A stretch of DNA of 39,209 bases, taken from Rhizobiaceae bacterium. GTDB lineage: Bacteria > Pseudomonadota > Alphaproteobacteria > Rhizobiales > Rhizobiaceae. Under the pieces are notes generated by a model that did no database searches, was not told the DNA's origin, and saw only the letters and a list, made by a program, of their open reading frames with translations. Made by a program: the position numbers and the translations under genes. Of the stretch, positions 1-8,524 are shown in pieces; within the stretch, counting starts at the first letter, position 1, and every line of letters starts with the position of its first letter. The DNA is taken from assembly GCA_026981655.1 (NCBI GenBank), contig JALSIJ010000255.1, forward strand, positions 1 to 39,209, given 5' to 3'.

Positions 1-1
1 G

Positions 2-475
2 GATTGTTTCTTTGAATTCTATCAGGATACGGGTGCTCGAAAATGGGGGCGGCCCTATCTAAACCGCATATTCTATTCGATGATTGGCGAGCGCTTGGCC
101 AAAGATATAGTGCTGATCATGGCCAAACGCGACGGGCAATATGTAGCTGGTGCGATTAATTTCATCGGTTCTGACACACTTTTTGGACGGCATTGGGGTT
201 GCAGGGAACATCACCCCTTTCTGCATTTTGAAATCTGCTATTATCAGGCTATCGAATGGGCAATTGCCCATAAGAAAATGCGCATTGAGGCCGGCGCACA
301 AGGGGAGCATAAGTTGGCGCGCGGGTATTTACCACAAATCACCTATTCAGCCCATTATATCGCCAACCCAAGCTTTCGTGATGCGATTGAAGACTACCTT
401 ACGCGGGAACGGCGTGCGGTTGAGTATGAAAATAAATTATTGGCTGAACACAGCCCGTTCAAAAAAGACTTGTAA
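2..475 (+). CDS. GNAT-fold DUF482/FemAB-like protein, 3' part
   Basis: The reading frame is open from the first bases of the window to the stop at 473–475, so only the C-terminal 157 or so residues are present and the start lies outside. The visible part resembles the C-terminus of the DUF482 (COG3146, 'peptidogalycan biosynthesis/recognition') family, a GNAT-fold relative of FemAB acyltransferases. Typical pieces are RPYLNRIFYSMIGERL, GRHWGC near the middle, and the family-like stretch IEAGAQGEHKLARGY followed by TYSAHYI. The substrate is unknown for most members, so no reaction is assigned. The HIT gene starts 14 bases downstream on the same strand, a pairing I recall from other Rhizobiales, so the two are probably co-transcribed. 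Confidence 0.8.
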   Translation, partial: DCFFEFYQDTGARKWGRPYLNRIFYSMIGERLAKDIVLIMAKRDGQYVAGAINFIGSDTLFGRHWGCREHHPFLHFEICYYQAIEWAIAHKKMRIEAGAQGEHKLARGYLPQITYSAHYIANPSFRDAIEDYLTRERRAVEYENKLLAEHSPFKKDL

Positions 476-489
476 TAAATGGAGTGACA

Positions 490-915
490 ATGACCGACCG
501 GACCTATGACCCAGACAATATTTTTGCGAAAATCTTACGTCGAGAAATTCCCTCAACCAAATTGTATGAGGATGAAAAGACCATTGTGATTATGGATATT
601 ATGCCGCGTGCCAATGGTCACTGTCTGGTTTTACCAAAAGCCCCTGCCCGCAATATTTTTGATATTGGGCTGGATGATCTTGCCGCAGTCATGGCCACAA
701 CACAAAAGCTCGCCCATGCGGTTACCAGTGCTTTTGGTGCGGACGGTGTAACCATACAGCAATTTAACGAACCTGCCGGTGGACAGGTTGTCTTTCACTT
801 GCACGTACATGTTATTCCACGTATTGCTGGCGAAAGGTTGGGTCCGCATACGGGTAGAATGGAAGACCAGGATGTCCTGTCTGCCAATGCAGAGAAGATA
901 ATCGCGGCATTATAA
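490..915 (+). CDS. HIT family nucleotide-binding hydrolase
   Basis: A 141-residue protein of normal length for the HIT (histidine triad) branch of Hint-like nucleotide hydrolases. The triad HLHVHVIPR near residue 105 is intact, preceded by the usual QFNEPAGGQVVFHLH context and an N-terminal DNIFAKILRREIPS, which is characteristic of bacterial HIT proteins. Family members hydrolyse nucleoside phosphoramidates or dinucleotide-type substrates in the cytoplasm; the physiological substrate here cannot be read from sequence. An in-frame GTG exists at 484, but the ATG at 490 is preferred because GGAG at 481–484 sits five bases before it and the GTG would have no ribosome-binding site. Probably in an operon with the preceding DUF482 gene. 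Confidence 0.9.
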   Translation: MTDRTYDPDNIFAKILRREIPSTKLYEDEKTIVIMDIMPRANGHCLVLPKAPARNIFDIGLDDLAAVMATTQKLAHAVTSAFGADGVTIQQFNEPAGGQVVFHLHVHVIPRIAGERLGPHTGRMEDQDVLSANAEKIIAAL

Positions 916-924
916 TTTCGCGGC

Positions 925-958
925 CTTTCATTAATAGAAAGAATCGCTTGTTTTTTTT
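925..958 (+). terminator. weak rho-independent terminator candidate after HIT gene
   Basis: CTTTC (925–929) can pair with GAAAG (937–941). Nine bases later an uninterrupted run of eight T follows at 951–958. The stem is short and the T-run is not adjacent to it, so this is a weak candidate for the end of the + strand operon. Confidence 0.3.
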
Positions 959-977
959 CGCTCACGGAAGTTTGAGG

Positions 978-1017
978 CTAGACTACGTCATGTTTACATG
1001 GAAGCAGTCTAGAGGTC
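978..1017. repeat. hairpin-forming dispersed repeat, copy 1
   Basis: CTAGACT (978–984) pairs with AGTCTAG (1006–1012), and inside it CATGT (989–993) pairs with ACATG (996–1000), giving a two-tier hairpin between the convergent HIT and methyltransferase genes. The right arm covers the methyltransferase stop codon. A diverged copy in the opposite orientation lies at 3331–3367. Both share CTAGACT, CATG and the core TTACATGGAAGCAG. Function unknown; it could act as a bidirectional transcription barrier or be a small non-coding mobile or REP-like element. Confidence 0.55.
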
Positions 1018-1971
1018 AGAATTAACAAATTTAGTCAAAATGGCAGTTCCAATATCTTTAGGGTCATTGTGGCGGTAACCATTGATTGTATCGCTAACTT
1101 GCGCCTGGTGCTTTCGCAATAAACGCTTCAGCTTTCCTTGTCTGCTCCTGCCTGCCTGATGAGCGGCAATAGCCTGCTTAACATTGTTTGCATTTTCCGG
1201 ATTTGCGGCCATTTCCTGAGTCCATGATGTATTTGTTTTCTTGAAATATGCCCCGGTTGTATCTTTTGATCGTTCGGCAGATTGTTTACATTCTTCTAAA
1301 CCAGCCAGTCCACATACTGCACGCAATGTCCACGGGCTGTAATTAAATATATGGCCCCAATGGAACATATTGCCTTTTGATTTGCTGGCGGCATAGGAAA
1401 AAATATTGGGCACTTCGATATATAAAGTTCCATTGTGTTTTAACCAGCCAGCAAGAATGGAAATATATCGAACCGGGTCATTCAAGTGCTCGAGAACATG
1501 GCTTAGGTTGATGAAATCAAAGGATCCCTGTTGGTAATTAGCAGTAAGTATTTCACCGGTTTTAACATTAATTGACAGGTGCTCACGGCAATACTGAGCG
1601 TAGTCCTGATTGGGTTCAATGCCTTCTGCGCTTTTACCAAGCAATTGCATTGCATAGAGAAATTCGCCACTTCCAGCGCCCACATCCAGAACATTTTCGG
1701 CTTTCATATACATATCTTGATACTGTGTCAGAATGTCAGACATTCTGCGGAAGTTACGCATTATTTGGCGCTTTCGCGGTTTAGTGCTGCCCTTATATTC
1801 TTTACGGTAATTCAATGCGTAAAACTCGGCCAGTTCTTCATCATCTGGTATCGGGTTATTAAATACCTGACCACAACCATTGCATACTCGCGTTTCCAAT
1901 GGATTTCCATGACGATCGTGACTGGAGACGACTTCAGAACTTTCAGCCCTGCAAAGATGGCATTTAATCAT
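1009..1971 (-). CDS. class I SAM-dependent methyltransferase with N-terminal zinc-ribbon
   Basis: A 320-residue protein. Residues 4–7 (CHLC) and about 30–33 (CNGC) form paired CxxC motifs of a small zinc-binding module. A Methyltransf_23-like Rossmann domain follows, with motif I VLDVGAGSGEFL near residue 94, the acidic GIEPNQDY strand end, and FINLSHVLEHLNDP as the post-motif region. The last 80 residues are basic and of no recognised family. This architecture resembles methyltransferases of sugar or polysaccharide modification, but no glycan genes surround it, so the substrate is left open. The ATG at 1971 has AAGGA six bases upstream. It faces the HIT gene convergently, and its stop lies inside a hairpin repeat. 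Confidence 0.85.
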   Translation of the reverse strand: MIKCHLCRAESSEVVSSHDRHGNPLETRVCNGCGQVFNNPIPDDEELAEFYALNYRKEYKGSTKPRKRQIMRNFRRMSDILTQYQDMYMKAENVLDVGAGSGEFLYAMQLLGKSAEGIEPNQDYAQYCREHLSINVKTGEILTANYQQGSFDFINLSHVLEHLNDPVRYISILAGWLKHNGTLYIEVPNIFSYAASKSKGNMFHWGHIFNYSPWTLRAVCGLAGLEECKQSAERSKDTTGAYFKKTNTSWTQEMAANPENANNVKQAIAAHQAGRSRQGKLKRLLRKHQAQVSDTINGYRHNDPKDIGTAILTKFVNSDL

Positions 1972-2067
1972 TGATTTCCTTAACTTTTCGCACGCTAATT
2001 ACTATTATTCAAATCGGTCCCGGCGATTCGAAATTTAAGTTATATGCCCATTGTTGTTTCAATGTGG

Positions 2068-2430
2068 CTAGAAAACGCCCATCCACAATGAACCGCCAAT
2101 CAGGATCGATTCTGCCACCAAAATACCAATAAATACCCGCTTGCCGGAAATGATAAACGATGCAAAACCAAGGCTTGCGGCGAAAACACGCAGTTCAATT
2201 GGAGCAATTGCAAGATTGCCGGCGGGAAACAGGATCAATTTGGAAATTACTGCCGCAACCAAAGCGGTTGCCACGGCGCGCACAAACACCAACATTTCAG
2301 AATTTTCATCGATTCCGCCCGACAACAATACGCCGAGCGCCCGCCAGATGTCGGTTGGTAACCAGCCAATCAGCAGAATGAATAGGTATGGCCACCACCA
2401 GGCATCAATATAGGCAAACCCATCAATCAT
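2068..2430 (-). CDS. azlD: AzlD family branched-chain amino acid exporter subunit
   Basis: A 120-residue hydrophobic protein with about four predicted membrane segments and the AzlD pattern (PYLFILLIGWLPTDIWRALG near the N-terminus). AzlD is the small inner-membrane subunit of a two-component exporter with AzlC, known for branched-chain amino acids and related compounds. Its ATG overlaps the azlC stop (TGATG, one shared base), so the two are translationally coupled. The substrate in this organism is inferred from family only. Confidence 0.85.
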   Translation of the reverse strand: MIDGFAYIDAWWWPYLFILLIGWLPTDIWRALGVLLSGGIDENSEMLVFVRAVATALVAAVISKLILFPAGNLAIAPIELRVFAASLGFASFIISGKRVFIGILVAESILIGGSLWMGVF

Positions 2431-3185
2431 CAGGATGCCTTTTGCCGCTTGAGCACCATCCGGTGAATGGCATAGGCAGCAAAGCCGCCAATCCCTCCGG
2501 CGAGCAGAATATCCACCTCAGGCACAATCAGGTGAAAAAGCGGTCCGAGAACCAGGCCAAACCCCATCGCCCATTTATCTGAAATCAAATAGGCCGCGCG
2601 CCATATGGATGTGAGAAAATATACTGGGGTCAGAAAAAATAATGCTGCGGCCAGAATGGGTGGAAAAGTACCGGCCAGCACATAGGTAATGCCCACAAGT
2701 ACGGTGCAAACCGTTGATATGGTGATAGCGAAACCGGCAAAGAAAACTGCGCGTGCATCTTGCGGCACCTGTTTATAACGCTCTTGCAAAAATACCCAAG
2801 AGGTGATGGCGATAAAGTGAGAAAGAAAAAGCATTGTCCCGCGCGAGGTGTTTTTGCCCTTGAGCAATGGTAGTTGCGCCATGACCATTGGCATCAGGCG
2901 CACGGATGCCAGCAGTACTGCGATCAATGTGGTAAGCACGGAGGCATCGGCAATCACACTGCCCACCAGCACCAGATGCGAGGGCAATGCCCAGATTGTG
3001 CCGACCATAAACACGGTTTCACCAAGCGAAAACCCTGCCTCACGGGCAAAACCGGCAAAGCCTACAAATGAACTCATCAGTATTAAGGCTGGAATGGAAA
3101 ACAACCCGCGCGCGCCGGTGAGGAACCAGTTGAATTTGTTGATTTCGCCATTTGAATGAATTGGTTCATCGGGAGGAATATTCAT
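2430..3185 (-). CDS. azlC: AzlC family ABC-independent amino acid exporter, large subunit
   Basis: A 251-residue integral membrane protein of AzlC family length with five to seven predicted helices. A hydrophilic 20-residue N-terminus is followed by GLFSIPALILMSSFVGFAGF, and the family's helix-2 region VGTIWALPSHLVLVGSV and VRLMPMVMAQLP are visible. With AzlD it forms an exporter for branched-chain amino acids or analogues. The ATG at 3185 is preceded by a good ribosome-binding site (GGAGGAAT is not present on this strand; the upstream bases are weak), so the start rests mainly on family length. No LysR or Lrp-type regulator adjoins it. Coupled to azlD by a one-base stop/start overlap. Confidence 0.87.
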   Translation of the reverse strand: MNIPPDEPIHSNGEINKFNWFLTGARGLFSIPALILMSSFVGFAGFAREAGFSLGETVFMVGTIWALPSHLVLVGSVIADASVLTTLIAVLLASVRLMPMVMAQLPLLKGKNTSRGTMLFLSHFIAITSWVFLQERYKQVPQDARAVFFAGFAITISTVCTVLVGITYVLAGTFPPILAAALFFLTPVYFLTSIWRAAYLISDKWAMGFGLVLGPLFHLIVPEVDILLAGGIGGFAAYAIHRMVLKRQKAS

Positions 3186-3330
3186 GCCCCATGCTTAAAC
3201 CTGGCAACAAAAAAGGCAATAGAGCGTTTCATCATTTAATCGTATCGCTCTGACTGCTTTCGCTCTCGGCTAATCGGGCTTCCGCCCGGCCTCCGCGAGG
3301 GCGGTGCATAAGCACCGGGCCACTTTTCGT

Positions 3331-3367
3331 GACCAGTCTGCTTCCATGTAAGCATGAAAGAGTCTAG
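3331..3367. repeat. hairpin-forming dispersed repeat, copy 2 (inverted)
   Basis: Read on the − strand this begins CTAGACT, continues with CATG, then TTACATGGAAGCAG and ends in GGTC. It matches the element at 978–1017 with a few substitutions and a two-base length difference near its end. The outer arm is less well paired than in copy 1. The two copies flank the methyltransferase–azlCD segment in inverted orientation. Confidence 0.5.
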
Positions 3368-3425
3368 TTTATTGTTGGGCCGCCCATATTCAATATGCAG
3401 GTGCATTGGTTCCTCACTCGCGCTC

Positions 3426-3457
3426 AAAAAAAAGCCCCGGAGCATTTCCGGGGCTTT
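3426..3457 (-). terminator. rho-independent terminator of the TRAP operon
   Basis: GCCCCGGA (3434–3441) pairs perfectly with TCCGGGGC (3447–3454) around a five-base loop, and AAA/TTT extends the stem to 11 bp. On the − strand the stem runs directly into eight or more T. It lies 30 bases after the dctP stop. Confidence 0.9.
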
Positions 3458-3485
3458 GGTATTCAATGAAATTAAATATCAGCGA

Positions 3486-4529
3486 TTAGGAATAACGGTA
3501 TGGAATACCGGCCTCTTCCATAACCTTTTTATAGCGACGGAAAATTTCGATCACTTTCGCAGAACGCGGATTTCTTGAGGCTAACTCATCCCAGAAACCT
3601 TCAGCATCAGCGACAACTGTATCCCATTCTTCCGTGGAAATCGTGGTTTTTTCAAGTTTGCCGCCATTAACGCGAAGATCAGCTTCACCACCCCAATACC
3701 ATACCTGACGGTAATAATGCGATTGATCCATCGACATTCTAAACAGTTCTTGCAGATGTTCAGGAATAGCGGCCCAGCTTTTGGAGTTGGCGAAATATGA
3801 GCCACACCATGCACCGGTTACGTTGTTGAGCAGTACATATTTACAAATATCGGCCCAACCCACTTCATAGGCTTCGGTAAATCCACACCATGCAACGCCG
3901 TCGAGTTCGCCGGTTTGCAGGGCAACATCAACATCTTCCCAAGGCACAGTTACCGGAATGAGGCCATATTTGGCCAGGAAGCGGCCTGCAGTTGGCACAC
4001 CAAAGACCCGAAGGCCACGCATATCTTCCAGAGAGCGGATTGCTTTCTTGGTGGTAAATATATGCAGCGGATCCCACGCACCGGCACCCAGCCATTCAAC
4101 GCCTTCAATTTCGTCATAGGCTTCTTTCCAGATTTTGTTGAGTCCGTAGCGTTCAAACAAAACCGGCATATCAAGGCTATAACGTGTTGAAAATGGAAAA
4201 TAACCGCCGAAGTCAGAAATATCAGCCGGTGAAGACATTGTTGCGTCATCTGATTGAACCGCATCAAGTGTACCGCTTTGCAGGGCGCGGAACAGTTCGT
4301 TTGTCGGTACGAGCTGATCTGAATAGAACAGTTCAATTTCCATTTCGCCGTTTGCAGCTTTATTGAAAGCTTCGATCTGCGGCTTGATGACGTGGGCACC
4401 CAATGGCGCACCGGAATAGGTTTGCATACGCCATTTTATTGTTGATTGGGCTCTAATGGTGGCAGGAGCCGCTAAAACTGCTGCACCTCCCAAGCCCGCA
4501 GTTGTTAAAAACTTACGTCTATTAGTCAT
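3486..4529 (-). CDS. dctP: TRAP transporter substrate-binding protein (DctP family)
   Basis: A 347-residue periplasmic receptor of a TRAP transporter. It starts with a twin-arginine type signal, MTNRRKFLTTAGLGGAAVL, ending in the probable cleavage site APATIRAQS near residue 27. The mature part has the DctP pattern: KWRMQTYSG, the segment LEDMRGLRVFGVPTAGRFL and ALQTGELDGVAWCGFTEAY, where family members contact the carboxylate ligand. It resembles the branch annotated for mannitol, chloroaromatic or alpha-keto acid receptors; the actual ligand is not determined. The ATG at 4529 is chosen over an in-frame GTG at 4547 because GGGAG lies seven bases upstream of the ATG and the Tat motif then sits at the N-terminus. 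Last gene of the operon, followed by a strong terminator. Confidence 0.92.
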   Translation of the reverse strand: MTNRRKFLTTAGLGGAAVLAAPATIRAQSTIKWRMQTYSGAPLGAHVIKPQIEAFNKAANGEMEIELFYSDQLVPTNELFRALQSGTLDAVQSDDATMSSPADISDFGGYFPFSTRYSLDMPVLFERYGLNKIWKEAYDEIEGVEWLGAGAWDPLHIFTTKKAIRSLEDMRGLRVFGVPTAGRFLAKYGLIPVTVPWEDVDVALQTGELDGVAWCGFTEAYEVGWADICKYVLLNNVTGAWCGSYFANSKSWAAIPEHLQELFRMSMDQSHYYRQVWYWGGEADLRVNGGKLEKTTISTEEWDTVVADAEGFWDELASRNPRSAKVIEIFRRYKKVMEEAGIPYRYS

Positions 4530-4550
4530 GAAATTTCTCCCTTTCACAAT

Positions 4551-4604
4551 GGGTCCAGGACCCGATTTGGCGGTTTTTTCCGCCGTTTTTATAGCCCAAT
4601 CGGG
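4551..4604 (-). promoter_or_regulatory. two-tier hairpin between dctM and dctP
   Basis: CCCGATT (4561–4567) pairs with AATCGGG (4598–4604), enclosing GGCGG (4569–4573) pairing with CCGCC (4580–4584). Next to it GGGTCC-A-GGACCC (4551–4563) is a separate palindrome sharing the first arm. On the transcribed − strand no T-run follows, so it is not a classical terminator. Such intercistronic hairpins can stabilise the mRNA of the abundant receptor relative to its permease; that role is inferred. Confidence 0.5.
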
Positions 4605-4607
4605 CCA

Positions 4608-5933
4608 TTATTTTCCGTAAATGTAGTTTGGTAACCACATCGCTATATCCGGAAAAATCATTATCAAGGCCAATGCGCCGATCATCACAAATACGAATGG
4701 AATAATTGATACATATATATCTGTAATCGTAATTTCCTTGGGTGCCATCGCCCGCATTAAAAATAAATTGTAACCAAATGGCGGTGTCATATAAGCTACC
4801 TGGGTGGTAATTGTGTAGAGTACGCCATACCAGATTAAATCAAAACCAAGAGCAGCAACCAATGGCACATAAAGCGGGGCGACGATAACCAGCATAGCCG
4901 TATCATCCAGGAAAGTTCCCATGATCAGGAATGAAAGCTGCATCAATATCAATATTGTCCAGGGGCTAAGGCCCATCTGTTCGGTGAACAGACTATCGAT
5001 TGCTTTTACCGCGCCAAGACCGTCAAATACGGCCCCAAATCCAAGGGCTGCCAAAACAATCCACATGAACATGCAAGAGATTGCCAAGGTCTGACGCACC
5101 GACACCTCAAAAACTTCGCGGTTCATTCGGCCTTTTACGACTGCCGCAATAAATGCAGTCATGGCACCGATTGCCGAACTTTCAACCAGACTGGTCCAGC
5201 CTTTGATAAACGGGATCATCATGGCAAAGAAAATTACCAATGGCAAAAGGCCAGCCAGCAATAGTTTTCGTTTTTCAGATTTCGAGATGTCTCCCAGCTC
5301 TTCCTTAGATAATGCAGGCCCAAGATGGGGTTGGAATTTACAACGGACAGCGATGTAGATGATAAACATCGCTGCCATCATCAAGCCCGGCACTACACCT
5401 GCCAACCATAATTGGCCCACCGGTTGGCGTGCGATCATCGCGTAAAGCACCAGCACGACCGAAGGCGGCACAAGAATCCCTAGTGATGAGCCTGCCTGAA
5501 TAACTCCGGTGACCATTCGTTTGTCGTATCCGCGCCGCAATAATTCCGGCAAAGCAATGGTTGCGCCGATTGCCATGCCTGCGACTGAAAGACCATTCAT
5601 GGCAGAAACCAACACCATCAGGCCGATAGTGCCTATGGCCAAACCGCCACTTATCGGCCCCATCCAGACATGAAACATCTTGTATAGATCTTCAGCAATC
5701 TTACTTTCTGAAAGTATATAGCCCATGAAAATGAACATCGGCAGTGTCAGCATTGGATACCATTTCATGACCTTCATTGTGGCTGAAAATGGTATGTTGG
5801 AGCCTCCAACCCCCCAAAGGGCGAGAGCCGATATAGCTGCGATTGCGCCAATAGCCCCAAATACCCGCTGACCGGTCATCAACATCAGCAGCATCGAGGT
5901 AAACATGAATAATGCGATATATTCCTGCGACAT
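4608..5933 (-). CDS. dctM: TRAP transporter large permease (DctM)
   Basis: A 441-residue inner-membrane protein with about twelve hydrophobic segments, normal for DctM-type large permeases of the ion-transporter superfamily. Recognisable family stretches include PMLTLPMFIFMGYILSES, the GLSVAGMAIGATIALPELLRR helix region, GSSLGILVPPSVVLVLYAM and the C-terminal VAYMTPPFGYNLFLMRAM. It carries out sodium- or proton-coupled uptake of the ligand delivered by DctP. Its ATG overlaps the dctQ stop by one base (TAATG), which shows translational coupling, and dctP follows after a 78-base gap containing a hairpin. Confidence 0.93.
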   Translation of the reverse strand: MSQEYIALFMFTSMLLMLMTGQRVFGAIGAIAAISALALWGVGGSNIPFSATMKVMKWYPMLTLPMFIFMGYILSESKIAEDLYKMFHVWMGPISGGLAIGTIGLMVLVSAMNGLSVAGMAIGATIALPELLRRGYDKRMVTGVIQAGSSLGILVPPSVVLVLYAMIARQPVGQLWLAGVVPGLMMAAMFIIYIAVRCKFQPHLGPALSKEELGDISKSEKRKLLLAGLLPLVIFFAMMIPFIKGWTSLVESSAIGAMTAFIAAVVKGRMNREVFEVSVRQTLAISCMFMWIVLAALGFGAVFDGLGAVKAIDSLFTEQMGLSPWTILILMQLSFLIMGTFLDDTAMLVIVAPLYVPLVAALGFDLIWYGVLYTITTQVAYMTPPFGYNLFLMRAMAPKEITITDIYVSIIPFVFVMIGALALIMIFPDIAMWLPNYIYGK

Positions 5934-6442
5934 TAGATTTTTACTCCGCGCAAACGGGCAATATCCTTGATCAATTCAGAAATTGACTGCAGTAACATCA
6001 GGAAAATACCGGTACACATGATTGATTTAATTGGCCACATCACCGGTCGCCAAAGGCTGGGACTTCGCTCACTGTATTTTATCGAATACAATGTGGAATC
6101 AATGCCGCCATAAAGCAGCACACCCAGAAAAAATATCAGGAAAAGAATTGTAAAGCTGTCAATCAGAGACTTTCGACGGTCTGACCAACCGCCATAAAAC
6201 AGGTCCATTCGAACATTCGAGCCAAGTTGAATTGAATAGGCCCCGCCAACAAGATAATAGGTAACCAATACAAATTGTGCCACTTCCAGGGTCCAGAATG
6301 CAGGAACAACAAACAACTGCTTGGAAATAGTCGACCACATTAGAATGGCCATCAAAACAAAAATCCCATACATTACGATACGACCAACCCTGTAATTCAG
6401 GCGATCAATCAAATTTGAAATAGTCAGCAAATATTTGGGCAT
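5933..6442 (-). CDS. dctQ: TRAP transporter small permease (DctQ)
   Basis: A 169-residue protein with four predicted helices, the usual size and topology for DctQ. The diagnostic core is FWTLEVAQFVLVTYYLVGGA followed by YSIQLGSNVRMDLFYGGWS, near residues 58–95. DctQ supports assembly of the TRAP membrane unit with DctM. The start at 6442 has only a weak GGAT eleven bases upstream, and the preceding short reading frame stops six bases before it, so translation may depend on coupling to that remnant frame. Confidence 0.9.
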   Translation of the reverse strand: MPKYLLTISNLIDRLNYRVGRIVMYGIFVLMAILMWSTISKQLFVVPAFWTLEVAQFVLVTYYLVGGAYSIQLGSNVRMDLFYGGWSDRRKSLIDSFTILFLIFFLGVLLYGGIDSTLYSIKYSERSPSLWRPVMWPIKSIMCTGIFLMLLQSISELIKDIARLRGVKI

Positions 6443-6448
6443 GGGTTA

Positions 6449-6772
6449 TTATCCGCGATTTGTTTCGACAGTTGTCACGGGCCTCAACCATACAAATGTT
6501 GAAGTTCTCAGTTGTGATATTGAACTACAGAGAAGAACAAAAGCCATCATGCTGGTTTGAAAAACTTCAGGGGGCCACAATGTCGATGAAAACACCAACA
6601 CGCCAAACATTGCAAAAATTATATACATGGCATTGATACCGACACTTCGACGGACCAATTCCACATACTTTACATATAATTTAATAGCCTCAGGCAATTC
6701 TGATCTCGGTTCCCGATTATTCTTTTTATGAATCGATGACCGCAGGTTGTACCGCGCTGACCAATTGGTCAA
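6449..6772 (-). pseudogene. probable truncated second dctQ
   Basis: A 107-codon frame without a convincing start (TTG at 6772; no ATG or GTG in frame between it and the stop at 6803). Residues 30–100 read like the N-terminal half of a TRAP small permease. LPEAIKLYVKYVELVRRSVG leads into MYIIFAMFGVLVFSST, then LWPPEVFQ aligns with FWTLEVAQ of the adjacent dctQ. About nine residues that should join the two blocks are missing. After SQLRTST, where family members have QLGSxVRMD, similarity is lost and the whole C-terminal half is absent. It is most simply a relic of an older dctQ displaced by the intact gene. A short functional leader frame for dctQ cannot be excluded. Confidence 0.5.
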
Positions 6773-6850
6773 GTCGGTATTATCAAAACTATGATACCTG
6801 GCTCAACAACCTCCTAATACAAATAACAGGGAGCCCAAGTTGATTGGCCG

Positions 6851-8524
6851 TTAAAACAACCCTTGGATCAAGCCATCCTGGTCCAGATGAATGGCTTCCG
6901 CTGATGGAACGCGCGGCAGGCCCGGCATTGTCATTATATCGCCGGCAATGGCAACGATAAAGCCTGCTCCGGCTGAAAGCCTTACCTCGCGTATATTGAC
7001 AGAATGGTTATCAGGCGCGCCTTTTAATGCAGGATCAGTGGAAAAAGAATATTGGGTTTTTGCCATGCATATTGGAAAATGCCCATAACCGGCTTTTTCC
7101 CAGTCCTTTAGTTGATTGCGCACTTTGCTGTCGGCCGTAACCTCGCTGGCCCGATAAATCTCAGTTGCGATCGTTTCAATTTTTTGAAACAGCGGCATGT
7201 CATCGGGATAAATTGGTGCAAAGTGGCTTTCCCCATCGCATAGGGTCACGACATATTTTGCAAGTTCTTCGGTCCCTGCCCCACCATCTGCCCAGTGAGA
7301 TGCCAGTATGGCGCGTGCGCCGAGATTTTCAACGGCGGCCGTAACCGCTTCCACTTCCGCATCCGTATCGGCGCTAAACTGATTGATTGCAACCACCACC
7401 GGTACACCAAATTTTTTCAGATTTTGCACATGGCGAGCAAGGTTGGTGCACCCCTCAACCACGGCCTTGACATTTTCTGTGGTTAAGTCGTCCTTTGCGA
7501 CCCCCCCGTGCATTTTAAGCGCCCTGATTGTTGCAACTAACACGACGGCAGCAGGTTCTAGCCATGCTTTTCTGCATTTAATATTGAAGAATTTTTCGGC
7601 CCCCAGGTCTGCGCCAAACCCTGCCTCAGTCACCACATAGTCGGCCAGCTTCAAGGCGGTTGTAGTTGCTGTTACTGAATTGCAACCGTGGGCGATATTG
7701 GCAAATGGTCCACCGTGGATAAACGCCGGATTATTCTCCAGAGTCTGCACCAGATTGGGCATAAGGGCGTCTTTTAACAAAACGGTCATTGCCGGGCTGG
7801 CCTTGAGGTCTCTGGCGCAAATTGGTTCGCGGTCGCGCGTATAGGCAACAACTATATCACCGATGCGGCGCTCCAGATCTTCTAAGTTTAAGGCCAGACA
7901 GAAGATTGCCATGATTTCAGAGGCAACGGTGATGTCAAACCCGTCTTCGCGGGTAAAGCCATTGGCAATACCACCAAGCGAGGATGCGATCTGGCGAAGC
8001 GAGCGATCATTCATATCCACTACACGGCGCCAGGTAACGCGCCTCGTGTCTATGCCCAGCTTATTGCCCCAATAGATATGATTATCAATCATCGCGGATA
8101 GCAGGTTATGGGCAATGCCGATGGCATGAAAATCACCAGTAAAATGCAGGTTGATGTCTTCCATCGGAACAACTTGAGCCTTGCCGCCACCGGCGGCGCC
8201 ACCCTTCATACCAAAGCAAGGCCCAAGTGAGGGTTCGCGAATACAAATGGTTGCTTTCTTGCCTATCCGGTTCAGACCATCGCCTAACCCCACTGTGGTT
8301 GTGGTTTTGCCTTCACCCGCTGGCGTTGGGGTAATCGCCGTTACCAATATCAATTTGCCATCGGGCTTGCCATCGAGCGACTTGATAAAATCGTAGGATA
8401 TTTTTGCTTTATGTTGGCCGTAATTCATCAATTGATCGGACGGTATTTCCAGACGTTCTCCAATTTTTGCAATTGGCAACATGTTTGCTTCACGGGCAAT
8501 TTCAATATCCGATTTTATAACCAT
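6851..8524 (-). CDS. fhs: formate–tetrahydrofolate ligase
   Basis: A 557-residue enzyme of standard length that makes 10-formyl-THF from formate, THF and ATP, feeding purine and fMet-tRNA synthesis and C1 assimilation in the cytoplasm. Family signatures are clear: the P-loop-like [17 protein letters not shown] near residue 60, [28 protein letters not shown], and [13 protein letters not shown]. The ATG at 8524 is chosen over a TTG 45 bases upstream because AGGA lies nine bases before it and [10 protein letters not shown] matches the normal N-terminus of the family. It is transcribed divergently from the YCII pseudogene. The 229-base gap between the two shows no clear operator. No other C1-folate gene is adjacent. 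Confidence 0.96.
   Translation of the reverse strand: MVIKSDIEIAREANMLPIAKIGERLEIPSDQLMNYGQHKAKISYDFIKSLDGKPDGKLILVTAITPTPAGEGKTTTTVGLGDGLNRIGKKATICIREPSLGPCFGMKGGAAGGGKAQVVPMEDINLHFTGDFHAIGIAHNLLSAMIDNHIYWGNKLGIDTRRVTWRRVVDMNDRSLRQIASSLGGIANGFTREDGFDITVASEIMAIFCLALNLEDLERRIGDIVVAYTRDREPICARDLKASPAMTVLLKDALMPNLVQTLENNPAFIHGGPFANIAHGCNSVTATTTALKLADYVVTEAGFGADLGAEKFFNIKCRKAWLEPAAVVLVATIRALKMHGGVAKDDLTTENVKAVVEGCTNLARHVQNLKKFGVPVVVAINQFSADTDAEVEAVTAAVENLGARAILASHWADGGAGTEELAKYVVTLCDGESHFAPIYPDDMPLFQKIETIATEIYRASEVTADSKVRNQLKDWEKAGYGHFPICMAKTQYSFSTDPALKGAPDNHSVNIREVRLSAGAGFIVAIAGDIMTMPGLPRVPSAEAIHLDQDGLIQGLF

Larger units (their letters stand above)
3186..3485. other. 300-base gap between azlC and dctP
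   Basis: No credible gene. It holds the dctP terminator (3426–3457), the second copy of the hairpin repeat (3331–3367), and between 3260 and 3330 a GC-rich patch with several short inverted repeats (for example GGGCTTCCGCCC and GGTGCATAAGCACC) that contrasts with the AT-rich surroundings. Confidence 0.6.

Noticed and set aside
3236-3466. A 76-codon − strand frame in the azlC–dctP gap
   Set aside because: It runs through the dctP terminator and the hairpin repeat, so it cannot be a normal gene.
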